In this document: in pieces, positions 8,588 through 17,140 of the stretch
How the letters are laid out: each line of letters begins with the position of its first letter
How positions within the stretch are numbered: the stretch's first letter is position 1
NCBI GenBank assembly: GCA_009772985.1
Contig: WOUS01000008.1
Location: forward strand, 179,645 to 243,644
Length of the DNA: 64,000 nucleotides
Direction: 5' to 3'
Source: Anaerolineaceae bacterium
Lineage (GTDB): Bacteria; Chloroflexota; Anaerolineae; Anaerolineales; Villigracilaceae
Made by a program: the position numbers and the translations under genes
Notes under the pieces: model-generated
Database searches by the model: none
The model's input: only the letters and a program-made list of their open reading frames with translations
Told to the model about the DNA's origin: nothing

Positions 8588-8651
8588 CGTCCGGCAGTGC
8601 AACTGCCGGACGAACGGTGTCTGGCAATTGTTGGGCGAAATTAATTTCGCC
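8588..8651. repeat. Pair of short palindromes after mltG
   Basis: The first is an 11-bp perfect stem with a 3-nt loop (8588-8612, CGTCCGGCAGT GCA and its complement). The second is an 18-bp perfect palindrome, GGCGAAATTAATTTCGCC, at 8634-8651. They lie between the convergent mltG and the 8712 gene and may stop transcription, although T-tracts are weak. Confidence 0.75.
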
Positions 8652-8711
8652 TTACCCTTTTTGGACAGTTATAGGTCGCGCATTTTGCGTGACGCTGCGG
8701 GGATTGTCACG

Positions 8712-9683
8712 CTACGGCTCCCGGTACGAAACGTAAATATCCGCTTCCAGCATGATGCTCAAATCTGCTGAAAAGTAGTGATGAACGAAGTAGAGCGTTT
8801 TTCCGTCGGCGGAGAGGGTCGGTTCCCCGGCGAAGGTGGAGACGATCTCTTCGGCCGCGCCCCAACTCCCGTCCGGCTGGCGCAGGGATCGGAAGACTGC
8901 CGGGCCGGGTTGTCCTTTTGTGCTTTGCCCGCAGAACCATAATTCCTGTCCATCAGGGCTGATGTAAGGCCAACCTTCCCAGTTGGGCGTGTTGACGAGC
9001 GGCCCGAGATTTACCGGCTCGCCCCAGCCGTCGGGGGTCAGGGTTGAGCCCCAGATGTCCAAGTCGCCGAGGCCGCCGGCGCGTTTGGAGTGGAAATAGA
9101 GTTCCTGCCCGTCGCTGGAGATGTGCAGTTCGCCCACATCGTATTCGCTTTGTTTGAGTTCATCCCCGGCGAAGCGCCAATCCTGCCAGAGGCCGTCTTT
9201 GTATTCCGCCCGGAACCACTGGATGCCGGTGTAGCCCTCGCGGGCGGTGCAGAAGTACATCAGGTCATCCAGTACGAACTCGCAGCCATCCAGCGCCAGT
9301 TCGACGCGATCGGAAAGCCAGACGCGCTCCGGCTCGCCCCACGTCCCGCCGGAGCGGTGTGTGACCCAGACGCCGGTCACACCATCGAACAGTTGTTTTT
9401 CGGCCGGGATGCTGACATCGGGCGTGAAGAAGAAATACAGGGTGTCGCCGTCGGGGGTGACGAAGGGGCTGTCCTCCCCGCCTGCGGTGTTGACCGGGAA
9501 GGGGAGCGGCACGGGCTGGCTCCAGCCCGAGATGGCGGTGGCAGGCCAGGGGTCCGACTCCGGGCCGTATTTCACATCCGGGAGCAGGGTGTAGCGATCC
9601 ACGGGCGCGGGGGTGGGCGCGGCCCCTCCGCAGGCGAGGATGGCAAATGCCAGAAGAATGATCGGGAGGGAAATTTTTCTCAT
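8712..9683 (-). CDS. Lipoprotein with WD40-like PD40 (TolB-type) repeats
   Basis: A 323-residue secreted lipoprotein: the signal peptide ends in the lipobox FAILAC with Cys near residue 18. The body holds beta-propeller repeats of PD40 type, including DSPFVTPDGDTLYFFFT, ELHISSDGQELYFHSKR, PYISPDGQELWFCG and EPTLSADGKTLYFV. Such propellers bind ligands or partners on the cell surface; no enzyme is implied. The start at 9683 has the Shine-Dalgarno AGGAG and overlaps the upstream gene's stop by 4 bp (ATGA). It is therefore co-translated with the propeller lipoprotein at 9680-10903. Confidence 0.8.
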   Translation of the reverse strand: MRKISLPIILLAFAILACGGAAPTPAPVDRYTLLPDVKYGPESDPWPATAISGWSQPVPLPFPVNTAGGEDSPFVTPDGDTLYFFFTPDVSIPAEKQLFDGVTGVWVTHRSGGTWGEPERVWLSDRVELALDGCEFVLDDLMYFCTAREGYTGIQWFRAEYKDGLWQDWRFAGDELKQSEYDVGELHISSDGQELYFHSKRAGGLGDLDIWGSTLTPDGWGEPVNLGPLVNTPNWEGWPYISPDGQELWFCGQSTKGQPGPAVFRSLRQPDGSWGAAEEIVSTFAGEPTLSADGKTLYFVHHYFSADLSIMLEADIYVSYREP

Positions 9684-10903
9684 GGGAAAACTCCTGTGAA
9701 TGCGTCGGCCTTGATGAGCAGGGCGTCGTTTTGCGGCTCTGCCGCGTATTTGATCTCCCCGGCCAGGTAGAGGCAGCGGCCCTGCACGACGATGCCGTGA
9801 ACGATATCTTCGTCTGCGCCGCCCCAGGTGGTGGTGCGCAGCAGTTCCCCGGCGGGGCTGTAGAAGACGAGCACAATGTCGGACGGCGCGCTGTTGGGGA
9901 TGCGCTGGGTGACGGCAACGATGAGTTCCCCGGCATCGTTGACCGCCGCGGTGCGGGAGACGTATTCGCCGCCGTCCGCTCCCCAGTGGCGGTCCCAGAG
10001 CAGGTTCAGGTCGAAGTCGAGTTTGAGTACCAGCAACTGGTTGCCTTCCCCGGCGATCCAATCCATGCCCGCCACGTACAGGGACTCGCCGTCGCCGGTC
10101 ATGCCCAGGCCGTCGGAGGTGACGCCGCCGGGGTAGACGTAGCGCTGGAGGTATTCGCCGGTGGCTTTGGAGAAGCGCGCCACGTAGGCCTGCCCGCCGA
10201 CGAGCATGTTGTCGGCGTCCAGTTTGCCGGAGACGTAGAGGCTGTCGGCGGTGACGACCATCTGCCCGTCGGCAGAGTCGAACCCGTCCGTGCCCCAGAC
10301 GCTTTCCCAGATTTTGTTGCCCTGCAAATCCAGTTTCAGGATGGCGATATCGTAGTCCCCGCCCGCGCTGGTGCTCCAGCCAGAGACGTAGATGGCGTCC
10401 TCCTCCACAACCAGGCCATCCACTTCTTCGTAGCCGTAGCCCTGCCCCCAGGTGAACTCCCAAAGGATCTGGCCGGAGTTGGTGTCCAGCGCCAGGACGG
10501 CCATGTCGGCGTCGGTCAGACCGGCGCTGACGTGGGTCAGCCCGCCGATGTAGAGGACCGATCCGTCCACGGCGGCGATGAAAGCCTTTTCCTGGAATTC
10601 GTCCCCCCATTCGGTGCGCCAGAGTTGGGTTCCATCCGGGGAAAATTTGTAGATTGCCATATCGGTGAACCACTGGCCGGTTTTTTGCTCGAACGCGGCC
10701 AGGTAGACGTTGCCCGCCGGGTCAACTGCCACCCCCCAGGCCTGGTCGGATTTTGGCCCGCCGAGGGTCAGGCTCCACAGGCCGGACGAGTCGGCGGTCG
10801 GACCGGGAACGCCGGTCGCGCCGGGCGTGACCGCCGGCGTGGGCGTCCCGCAGGCGAGGACGGATACAAGGAGAACGAGCAGGGCGGGCAGGATGCGTTT
10901 CAT
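9680..10903 (-). CDS. Lipoprotein with beta-propeller (SBBP/PQQ-like) repeats
   Basis: A 407-residue lipoprotein. Its signal peptide ends with LLVSVLAC (Cys near residue 18), followed by a Pro/Thr linker. Repeats of about 45-50 residues have the pattern W...WG, D.A.GV.VD..GNVYLAA, then LKLD..G..IW, typical of SBBP or PQQ-like propellers. A good Shine-Dalgarno (TGGAGGTG) precedes the chosen start at 10903. It is the first gene of a two-gene operon with the PD40 lipoprotein. The likely location is the outer face of the membrane. The ligand is unknown. Confidence 0.78.
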   Translation of the reverse strand: MKRILPALLVLLVSVLACGTPTPAVTPGATGVPGPTADSSGLWSLTLGGPKSDQAWGVAVDPAGNVYLAAFEQKTGQWFTDMAIYKFSPDGTQLWRTEWGDEFQEKAFIAAVDGSVLYIGGLTHVSAGLTDADMAVLALDTNSGQILWEFTWGQGYGYEEVDGLVVEEDAIYVSGWSTSAGGDYDIAILKLDLQGNKIWESVWGTDGFDSADGQMVVTADSLYVSGKLDADNMLVGGQAYVARFSKATGEYLQRYVYPGGVTSDGLGMTGDGESLYVAGMDWIAGEGNQLLVLKLDFDLNLLWDRHWGADGGEYVSRTAAVNDAGELIVAVTQRIPNSAPSDIVLVFYSPAGELLRTTTWGGADEDIVHGIVVQGRCLYLAGEIKYAAEPQNDALLIKADAFTGVFP

Positions 10904-10996
10904 CGGACACCTCCAGTGTCGGCATGGATAACACCGGCTGTCCGCGCGGCGATGCCGGGACAACCGGTGTTTCGATGCTGGGGTATCTGCGCCGGG

Positions 10997-11485
10997 TCAG
11001 GCGGTTTTTCGCTGGAAGAGCGCCAGGATGGACGCGCCCAGCGCCATGCACAGCACGACCGGGGTGAAGAGATACCAGCCGATGTAGGGCGTCAGTCCGG
11101 CCAGGGACAGCAGCAGGCCGCCGCGCAGGTCGCGCCGGAAGGGGGATTTGGCTTCGCCGATGCGCTCGCCGAGCAGGGAGGCCAGCGCCGCCAATCCGTT
11201 CAGGGCGAAGACGCCCAGCGCCAGCAGGAGCAGCAGGCCGAGGAAGGCAAAGATCCCGGCCACCACGCCGCCGATCATCTGACCGAGCCAGAACAGGACG
11301 ACGACGAGCGCGCCGAAGAACAGCAGGTCCACCAGGCCGAGCAGGAAGGACTTGCCGAGGGCGACTTCGAGTTTCTGGCGAGCCTTATCCACCGCTCCGG
11401 GCAGGAGCAGGTGGACGGCGGCCAGCAGGGCGATAAACGCGACGCCGCCGAAGAGGATCAGCAATACCAGACCGAACATTTCCAT
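10997..11485 (-). CDS. Hypothetical integral membrane protein (4 TM)
   Basis: A 162-residue protein with four or five hydrophobic segments: residues 4-27, 47-70, 75-100 and 125-155. Short charged loops, such as KARQKLEVALGK and ERIGEAKSPFRRD, lie between them. A clear AAAGGAG Shine-Dalgarno precedes the ATG. I do not recognise the family. It sits between the propeller-lipoprotein operon and the ECF sigma operon and is separated from both, so no partner can be assigned. Confidence 0.65.
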   Translation of the reverse strand: MEMFGLVLLILFGGVAFIALLAAVHLLLPGAVDKARQKLEVALGKSFLLGLVDLLFFGALVVVLFWLGQMIGGVVAGIFAFLGLLLLLALGVFALNGLAALASLLGERIGEAKSPFRRDLRGGLLLSLAGLTPYIGWYLFTPVVLCMALGASILALFQRKTA

Positions 11486-11569
11486 TTTTTATCTCCTTTG
11501 AAATTGAAGGGTATGTTATCGAGCGGCCACTCGTTTGGAACCACAGATGAAAGGGATAAACACAGATTC

Positions 11570-12676
11570 TTATTTACGGAACGAATCCCAGACCGCCAGC
11601 GCGGGTTTGGGCGTGCGGTCGGCCTCGGTCAGACCGACGGAGGCGAACATGCCGAGGGTGTTGATGTCGCTGCCATTCTGTCCATTCTGCTGCATGAAAC
11701 TGGCATAGGAATCCAGGTTGAAGTCGTTGATCAGCAGGTAGATCCAGAAGGCCAGCCGGCCGCCGATCTGCGCGTGGATGGCGTTCAGATAGTCCACCTG
11801 CGACTGCGGGTCGCCGGGGAACGGGCCGACCGGCTCGGACGTGTATCCGCCCTCGGCGACGGCCAGCGGTTTCGCGGTGCGCGCCAGCAGCGGGGAATAG
11901 TAGTCCGCCGGGATGTCCGCGCCGGACTGGAAGATGACGAACGGGTACGAGGAGATGACCCACAGGTCCAGGTTCGGCTCGAACTGTTCGATCTGGTCCC
12001 AGTTGATGTCATACGGGTCGCCCTGCGCCACGCTCGGCATCAGGTTGTTGAGTTCCTCCCACTGGAAGGTGACGAAGATCTGTGTCTCCGGCGCTTCGGC
12101 CTTGACCAGCGCGTACGTCTCGTTGTACAGGCTCAGGAAATTCGGGAAGTCGTCGGGATGCGTGTCGTGGTAGGTGTTGATCTCGGAGGCCAGGCCGAGA
12201 TATTTTGGATGGAACTCGCGCACGATCCGCAGGGTGAAGTTGGTGAAGGCGGCGCGCACATCGGGATTGGCGAAACTGGCCTCCCAGCCGGCGGGCAGGC
12301 CCTGGAACTCGCGCCGGTTCAGCCCGTTGAGCGGGTCCACCACGAAGACCACCTCCAGCCCGTTCTGGTGCGCCAGGATGTACTGGTTGTGGATGTCGGT
12401 GACGGCCGCGCTCTCGCCGTCAGCGCCCGCCACGAAATCCTCCCACGGGATGGCCTGCTGGAGCAGGACCACGTCCCCGTGCTGGCCGATGGCCGCGTAG
12501 GTATCCATCACGCTCTGCAGGCTGACCTCGGGCGGGGACGGGAAAAATCCGTACAGGGTGCGCCCCAGGTCGTAAGGCGAACTCTCCAGCGTAGGAATGG
12601 GGCCGGGCGTACCCGACCCGCAGGCCAGGGTGACGAGCGCCAGCGCGAGCAGCGCAGCGAGTAGTTTGCGGTTCAT
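11570..12676 (-). CDS. Lipoprotein with glycoside-hydrolase-like TIM barrel
   Basis: A 368-residue lipoprotein (lipobox LALVTLAC, Cys near residue 19, then a Pro/Thr linker). The fold resembles clan A glycosidases such as GH53 and GH39. LGLASEINTYHDTHPDDF offers a Glu in the acid/base position after strand 4, and PLAVAEGGYTSEPVG a Glu in the nucleophile position after strand 7. FQWEELNNL and WVISSYPFVIF resemble barrel strands. The assignment to a glycosidase family is an inference. It is the third gene of the ECF operon; its start overlaps the anti-sigma stop by 4 bp, so it may be a target or sensor of that system. Confidence 0.7.
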   Translation of the reverse strand: MNRKLLAALLALALVTLACGSGTPGPIPTLESSPYDLGRTLYGFFPSPPEVSLQSVMDTYAAIGQHGDVVLLQQAIPWEDFVAGADGESAAVTDIHNQYILAHQNGLEVVFVVDPLNGLNRREFQGLPAGWEASFANPDVRAAFTNFTLRIVREFHPKYLGLASEINTYHDTHPDDFPNFLSLYNETYALVKAEAPETQIFVTFQWEELNNLMPSVAQGDPYDINWDQIEQFEPNLDLWVISSYPFVIFQSGADIPADYYSPLLARTAKPLAVAEGGYTSEPVGPFPGDPQSQVDYLNAIHAQIGGRLAFWIYLLINDFNLDSYASFMQQNGQNGSDINTLGMFASVGLTEADRTPKPALAVWDSFRK

Positions 12677-13197
12677 TTCTGGACCCTGATCCTGCCGCGC
12701 AACAAAACGGCATTCCCCACGCCCCAGAGCAGCAGGGCGGAGGCGGCGAGGAAAATAATCGAGAAGGATGAAGGATGAAAGATAAAGGATGAAGGATAAA
12801 AGGACGGCAGTTCGATGGCCGGGAGCGAAACCGAGAGGGCGGCAGCCAGGCCGGGCAGGTTGACCAGCGGCAGGCAGTTGGCGATGACCAGGATGGACAG
12901 CCCGATGCCAATCCCCGCCTGCGCGGCCAGGGCGAGTTTCCAGCCGAGGCGGACACGAGGCTGCGGGAGTTTCGCCAGCACCGAGGCGGTCAGGTCGCGG
13001 GTCAGCGGCTCCTCGGGCAGGGCGGCCAGCGTGGAGGCAACGGCTTGCAGTTCAGCCAGCGCGCCGCGGCAGTCGGCGCAGGTTGCCAGGTGGGAGTTGA
13101 CGGCGGCGCGGCCGGGGGCGTCGAGTTCGTCGTCCAGGTATTCGTTAAGTTGGGGTTCGGTCAGATGGTTTTTCATTTTTCGTGCCATTCGTGTCAT
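12673..13197 (-). CDS. Anti-sigma factor with zinc-finger (ZAS) domain
   Basis: A membrane-bound partner expected to hold the ECF sigma factor encoded just upstream. The N-terminal ZAS motif is SHLATCADC (HxxxCxxC, near residue 37 from the longer start). Two hydrophobic segments follow, at about residues 88-110 and 145-165. The start at 13197 is preferred because it forms an ATGA overlap with the sigma stop; an internal ATG at 13176 is an alternative, and neither has a strong Shine-Dalgarno. Bases 12761-12802 encode an odd Ser/Phe/Pro-rich linker between the two membrane segments, from repeated GGATGAA words. This looks like a repeat inserted in frame. Confidence 0.85.
   Translation of the reverse strand: MTRMARKMKNHLTEPQLNEYLDDELDAPGRAAVNSHLATCADCRGALAELQAVASTLAALPEEPLTRDLTASVLAKLPQPRVRLGWKLALAAQAGIGIGLSILVIANCLPLVNLPGLAAALSVSLPAIELPSFYPSSFIFHPSSFSIIFLAASALLLWGVGNAVLLRGRIRVQK
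12761..12802. repeat. GGATGAA-type word repeat inside the anti-sigma CDS
   Basis: Five near-copies of AAGGATG or AAGATAA follow one another. They keep the reading frame and encode YPSSFIFHPSSFS between two membrane helices. Confidence 0.65.
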
Positions 13198-13718
13198 TCG
13201 ATGCTTAATTTCTTTGCCAGCATCCGGCGGGCGCGGAACAGGTCAGACTTGACATCGGAGAGCGGGCGTCCCAGCGCTTCGGCCATTTCGGCGTAACTCA
13301 ACTCCTCGAAGGCTCGGAGTTCGATGGCGGCCCGGTAACGCGGCGGGAGCGTGAGCAGTGCGGCGCGCACCTGGCGGCTGCGTTCCCGCTCGACGGCCTG
13401 CGGCTCAGGCCCGGGGTCCGGAGACGGGACGGGGAGGTAATCATCAAGTTGCTGAGGTTCACGCCGTTCCAGCCGGTTCAGGCAGACGTTGACGGCGATC
13501 TTCCTGAACCACGGGCCGGGCGGGCGCGACGGGTCGAGGGTCCGGATGGAGCGGAAGGCGCGGACGAAGGCTTCCTGCGCGGCGTCCTCGGCGTCCCGGC
13601 GTTCGCCCAGCATCCGGTAGGCGGCGTTGTAGACTCCGGCCTGGTGCAGGCGCACCAGTTCACCGAAGGCATCCCGGTCGCCTTGTGCGGCGCGTTGGGC
13701 CAGGGCGTTTTCGTCCAT
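13194..13718 (-). CDS. ECF-type RNA polymerase sigma factor
   Basis: A 174-residue sigma-70 group 4 factor. Region 2 contains GERRDAEDAAQEAFVRAFRS and WFRKIAVNVCLNRL. Region 4 contains LPPRYRAAIELRAFEELSYA and the helix-turn-helix MAEALGRPLSDVKSDLFRAR. It is followed by the anti-sigma gene (ATGA overlap) and the glycosidase-like lipoprotein, a typical sigma / anti-sigma / output operon. The start MDENALAQ at 13718 is chosen by homology; there is no Shine-Dalgarno. A TATTAA hexamer ends about 10 nt upstream, compatible with a very short leader. The last codons and the stop lie in a 21-bp sequence that recurs at 17301-17321. Confidence 0.92.
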   Translation of the reverse strand: MDENALAQRAAQGDRDAFGELVRLHQAGVYNAAYRMLGERRDAEDAAQEAFVRAFRSIRTLDPSRPPGPWFRKIAVNVCLNRLERREPQQLDDYLPVPSPDPGPEPQAVERERSRQVRAALLTLPPRYRAAIELRAFEELSYAEMAEALGRPLSDVKSDLFRARRMLAKKLSIE

Positions 13719-13774
13719 GTTCTGTTGATTAATACAGGGATGGGGGCGGGAATGTTGCAATTTTGGCCGAAAAT

Positions 13775-13801
13775 GTGACCGCCGCGCGGGGCGGCGGTCA
13801 C
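13775..13801 (-). terminator. Terminator-like hairpin after the 13806-15035 gene
   Basis: An 11-bp perfect stem (GTGACCGCCGC) with a 5-nt loop, followed on the minus strand by ATTTTC. It separates the membrane-protein gene from the sigma operon. Confidence 0.65.
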
Positions 13802-13805
13802 GTTT

Positions 13806-15035
13806 TCATGGCGCTGGTATTTCCGGCTGGAGTTCCGGCTCCGGCTTGACGAAGGAGGAGCCGATCCACATGCCCAGGCCGGGGATGGCGAAGAGCAGTC
13901 CGCCGACGAGGATGCCCGCCGTCAGCCTGCGCATGACTGCCCTCACCAGGCTGCGGATCAGTTCCACCAATCCAAGTGACAGGTACGGCGGGATGCGTGA
14001 TGCCAGGAGGGTGATCCAGACCTGTTCGAACGTGAACGACATCAGGACCGCCGCGGCCGCCGCCAGCAGGCCGGTGATGAAGAACGGGATGCCCCACCAG
14101 CGCAGCCAGGATTTTGGCGTGCGCACGGCCAGCAGGGTGATTAATAGCAGGATGCCCAGCGGGACCTCCGGGCTGAGACGCAGGATCAGGTGCGCCGCCC
14201 GGAAGGCGCCAACCAGCCCGCCGGACGCGGAATTCTCACCCGACTCGGGCGTGAGCAGCACTTTCTCGTCGGGAATGGTCCCGGCGGTGTTTGCCAGCAT
14301 GTTCTGGATATCCGGCTTCAATTCCTGCAATTTGTCTTCGGGCGGACTGCAGAAAATCTCCGGGGTCGAGCCGCCCTGCAAGGTGGTCGTCATTGCATCG
14401 GTTTCCGCTTCGCCGCAGGGCGGCTGGGCGCGGATGAGGCCCAGGAGCGCGTCCACGCCCGGCTGTCCGCTGATGCGGTTCTTGAGCGGGACCAGCGAAA
14501 CAGTGACCGTGTCCTGCTGGCCGTTGAGATAGGCGAAGGTCTGGTCAATCAGGCTTTCCGCCATCATTTTCAGGTCATCGGGAGGCAGGAGGGTAGCGAT
14601 GATCGTTTCCCAGTCGGCGGCGGTCAGACTCTGCATGAACGGCGGAGGTCCGCCCGCGCCCTCGCCGGTGTCCTGCGGGAGGAACTGGTCCACGCAGGGC
14701 TGGAGCAATTGTTTCTCGGCTTCGGTCGGCGTTTCTGCTCCCGGGGCCAGGATGTTGAAGCGTTCCTGTCCGAGTTTCTGGGCGGCGCAATCCTTGAACT
14801 CCGGGGTGATGTTCTCGCAAACGAACGGGTTTTCAGCGCACGGGTTGAAGGTCATGCTCACCGTCAGTTGTTCGGCGAGGATGCGCGGGATGCGCGCGTA
14901 GACCTGCTGCCCGGCCAGGGCGGATTTGTAGGTGCTGGCGCTCAACAGGCGGCTGTCAATGTTGTAGAGTACGATGGCGGCCAGCATCGTTACAACAAAG
15001 AGGATGGAAAGGATCACAGCGAAGAATTTTCTCAT
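13806..15035 (-). CDS. Hypothetical membrane protein with Cys-containing extracytoplasmic domain
   Basis: A 409-residue protein. One N-terminal helix (residues 5-25) is followed by an extracytoplasmic region of about 260 residues with several spaced Cys, in FNPCAENPFVCENITPEF, EFKDCAAQK, QPCVDQF, QPPCGEAE and IFCSPPED, which suggests disulfides. Three further membrane helices lie at about 290-310, 320-345 and 365-395, with a Pro/Glu-rich tail. I do not recognise the family. It lies directly upstream of the ECF sigma operon on the same strand, but a hairpin separates them. A surface or sensor role would be speculation. Confidence 0.6.
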   Translation of the reverse strand: MRKFFAVILSILFVVTMLAAIVLYNIDSRLLSASTYKSALAGQQVYARIPRILAEQLTVSMTFNPCAENPFVCENITPEFKDCAAQKLGQERFNILAPGAETPTEAEKQLLQPCVDQFLPQDTGEGAGGPPPFMQSLTAADWETIIATLLPPDDLKMMAESLIDQTFAYLNGQQDTVTVSLVPLKNRISGQPGVDALLGLIRAQPPCGEAETDAMTTTLQGGSTPEIFCSPPEDKLQELKPDIQNMLANTAGTIPDEKVLLTPESGENSASGGLVGAFRAAHLILRLSPEVPLGILLLITLLAVRTPKSWLRWWGIPFFITGLLAAAAAVLMSFTFEQVWITLLASRIPPYLSLGLVELIRSLVRAVMRRLTAGILVGGLLFAIPGLGMWIGSSFVKPEPELQPEIPAP

Positions 15036-15103
15036 AGCGGCTCACTTTCGCTCGTCAGGATACCGGGTTTTGCGCCATCCGGCAATCCCTTCTTGGGGGG
15101 GAA

Positions 15104-17086
15104 TCAGTCCTGCCCGCGGGCGATCTCGATGTAGTCCTGCGTGACGGTATTTTCCAGCGACCCGCCCAGCAGGCGGATGAGTTCGCTGGAGCAGGCGGCC
15201 TTTTGCTCGGCGTCGCGGCGGCTCCAGGTACGGCTCTTGATCTCCAGGAACCATCCCAGGTCGGGCGTCTCGACGCGGTCGAGGTTGATGAAAAACTCCT
15301 CGTCTTTATAGCTCACCAGCCAGCGCAGGCGGTCCTTGTCCACTGCGATTTCCGAGGCCGGTTTGAAGTATTCGCGGTAGAAGCGCAGGCTGTTCGCCGC
15401 CGGGGCAAAGTAGCGGATGCGTGACAGAAGCACGTCGTGGCGGAACCCATCCTCGCGCGCCGGCCCGATGAGCGTCAGCCGGGAGCGCACGCCGAGGATG
15501 TTCCCTTTCTCGTCCACGCTTTCGTCCTCCCGGTAGCGCACGTAACCCTGGGCCGGGTCGGCGAACGCGAAGTAGATGTCGTGCTGGTGGTAATGTTTCT
15601 TGCGGACGATGGTGATGCCCGGCTTGCCGAGCGCCTTCTCGACCGCTGCCGGGTCGTCCATGCGCACCTTGACCTGCACCTCGAAGGATTCCTCCTCCTC
15701 CGAGCCGCCCAGCGCCACCAGTTTCGAGAAGACTGACTGCTCCCGCTCGATGAGGAACGCGTCGATGCGGCGGGCGTACTCCTGCGCGGCGGCTACCAGT
15801 TCCTCCTCGTTCAGGGTCAGCAATTTCCTGCCCGTCATTAACCATTTTCCATTCACCATCACATCCGTCACGTCGCTGGCTTTCCCGGCGTAGACGATCT
15901 GGGCGTAGGCGTTGTCGGCGTCGCGGCGGAAGCGCGGCGAGTTGTGCAGCGGCGAGAGGTCCACCAGGATCAGGTCGGCGCGTTTGCCCGCTTCGAGCGA
16001 ACCGGTGACCGGTCCGAGGTGGAGCGCACGCGCGCCGAGCCGCGTCCCCATGGCCAGCGCCTGCGGGGCCGGCAGGGCGGTCGGATTGCTGCTCACCGCT
16101 TTTGCCACGAACGCGGCCAGGCGGATCTCCTCGAACATGTCGAGATCGTTGTTGGAGGCCGGGCCGTCGGTGCCGATGCCGACGTTCAGCCCCGCGTCCA
16201 GCATTTTCTGGACGGGGGCGAAGCCGGAGGCCAGTTTCAGGTTCGAGGAGGGATTGTGCGCCACGCCCGCGTTGACGTGCAGCAGGGTGCGCATCTCGCC
16301 CTCGTCAATGTGGACGCAGTGCGCCGCCAGCACTTTGGCTTCGAGCAGTCCCTGCTTCTTGACGTAAGGCACCACCGGCATGCCGTTCTCGCGGCGCATG
16401 TTCTCCACTTCGAGGGCGGTCTCGGCGATGTGGGTGTGCAGCGGCACGTCGAACTCGGCGGCCAGTTGGGCGGTGGAGCGCAGGATTTCGGGCGTGCAGG
16501 TGTAGGGCGCGTGCGGCGCAACCGATGGGACGATGAGTTCGTGCCCCTTCCAGCGCTGGATGAAGTCGCGCGCCGCCGCCAGCGAATCCTCGAAGGCCGG
16601 CGCGTCGGGCGCGGGGAATTTAAGCACCGTCTGCGAGCAGACGGCGCGCATCCCGGCTTCGGCGACCGCTTTCGCCACGTCTTCCTCGAAGAAGTACATG
16701 TCGGCGAAACAGGTCACGCCGGAGCGGATCATTTCGGCGCAGGCCAGTTGCGCGCCCAGCCGGACGAAATCGGGCGAGACGAACTCGCGTTCCACCGGCC
16801 ACATGTAGCCTTGCAGCCACACGTCGAGACGCAGGTCGTCGGCCAGGCCGCGCATCAGCGTCATCGGGACGTGGGTGTGGGCGTTGACCAGGCCGGGCAT
16901 CAGCACCTTGCCGCCGCAATCCATCACTTGCGCCGCGGTGTACTCCTTGCGCACCTCGGCTTCGTCCCCCACGGCGGCGATGGAATTGCCGCGCACGGCC
17001 ACCGCGCCCGGCTCGTACTGGCGCATCTCCTCGTCCATCGTCAGGACGAGGGCATTGACAAGCAAAAGGTCAACCTTTTTCGGCAT
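15104..17086 (-). CDS. Amidohydrolase (MTA/SAH deaminase-like) fused to a C-terminal CYTH domain
   Basis: A 660-residue two-domain protein. Residues 1-435 form a TIM-barrel amidohydrolase of the 5-methylthioadenosine/S-adenosylhomocysteine deaminase group: PGLVNAHTHVPMTLMRGLADD (metal His pair), SVAPHAPYTC, PLHTHIAET, AAHCVHID and VGIGTDGPASNNDLDMF. Residues 455-660 form a CYTH (adenylate cyclase IV/thiamine-triphosphatase) domain: FEVQVKVRM in place of the ExExK signature (second Glu replaced by Gln), then HDIYFAFADPAQGYVRYRED, LTLIGPAR and WFLEIKSRTW. The start at 17086 has AAGGAGA; a longer open frame to 17209 runs through a repeat. The barrel probably deaminates adenosine-type thioethers; the CYTH domain may bind or cleave triphosphates. 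Confidence 0.88.
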   Translation of the reverse strand: MPKKVDLLLVNALVLTMDEEMRQYEPGAVAVRGNSIAAVGDEAEVRKEYTAAQVMDCGGKVLMPGLVNAHTHVPMTLMRGLADDLRLDVWLQGYMWPVEREFVSPDFVRLGAQLACAEMIRSGVTCFADMYFFEEDVAKAVAEAGMRAVCSQTVLKFPAPDAPAFEDSLAAARDFIQRWKGHELIVPSVAPHAPYTCTPEILRSTAQLAAEFDVPLHTHIAETALEVENMRRENGMPVVPYVKKQGLLEAKVLAAHCVHIDEGEMRTLLHVNAGVAHNPSSNLKLASGFAPVQKMLDAGLNVGIGTDGPASNNDLDMFEEIRLAAFVAKAVSSNPTALPAPQALAMGTRLGARALHLGPVTGSLEAGKRADLILVDLSPLHNSPRFRRDADNAYAQIVYAGKASDVTDVMVNGKWLMTGRKLLTLNEEELVAAAQEYARRIDAFLIEREQSVFSKLVALGGSEEEESFEVQVKVRMDDPAAVEKALGKPGITIVRKKHYHQHDIYFAFADPAQGYVRYREDESVDEKGNILGVRSRLTLIGPAREDGFRHDVLLSRIRYFAPAANSLRFYREYFKPASEIAVDKDRLRWLVSYKDEEFFINLDRVETPDLGWFLEIKSRTWSRRDAEQKAACSSELIRLLGGSLENTVTQDYIEIARGQD

Positions 17087-17140
17087 TCGTTCTCCTTGAT
17101 AATTTTGCATCGAATTCCGCAAAAAAAATCTTGAATCAGG

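Noticed and set aside
9731..12664. A 977-codon open frame on the plus strand
   Set aside because: It lies antisense to four supported minus-strand genes with signal peptides and ribosome sites, and its translation is low-complexity.
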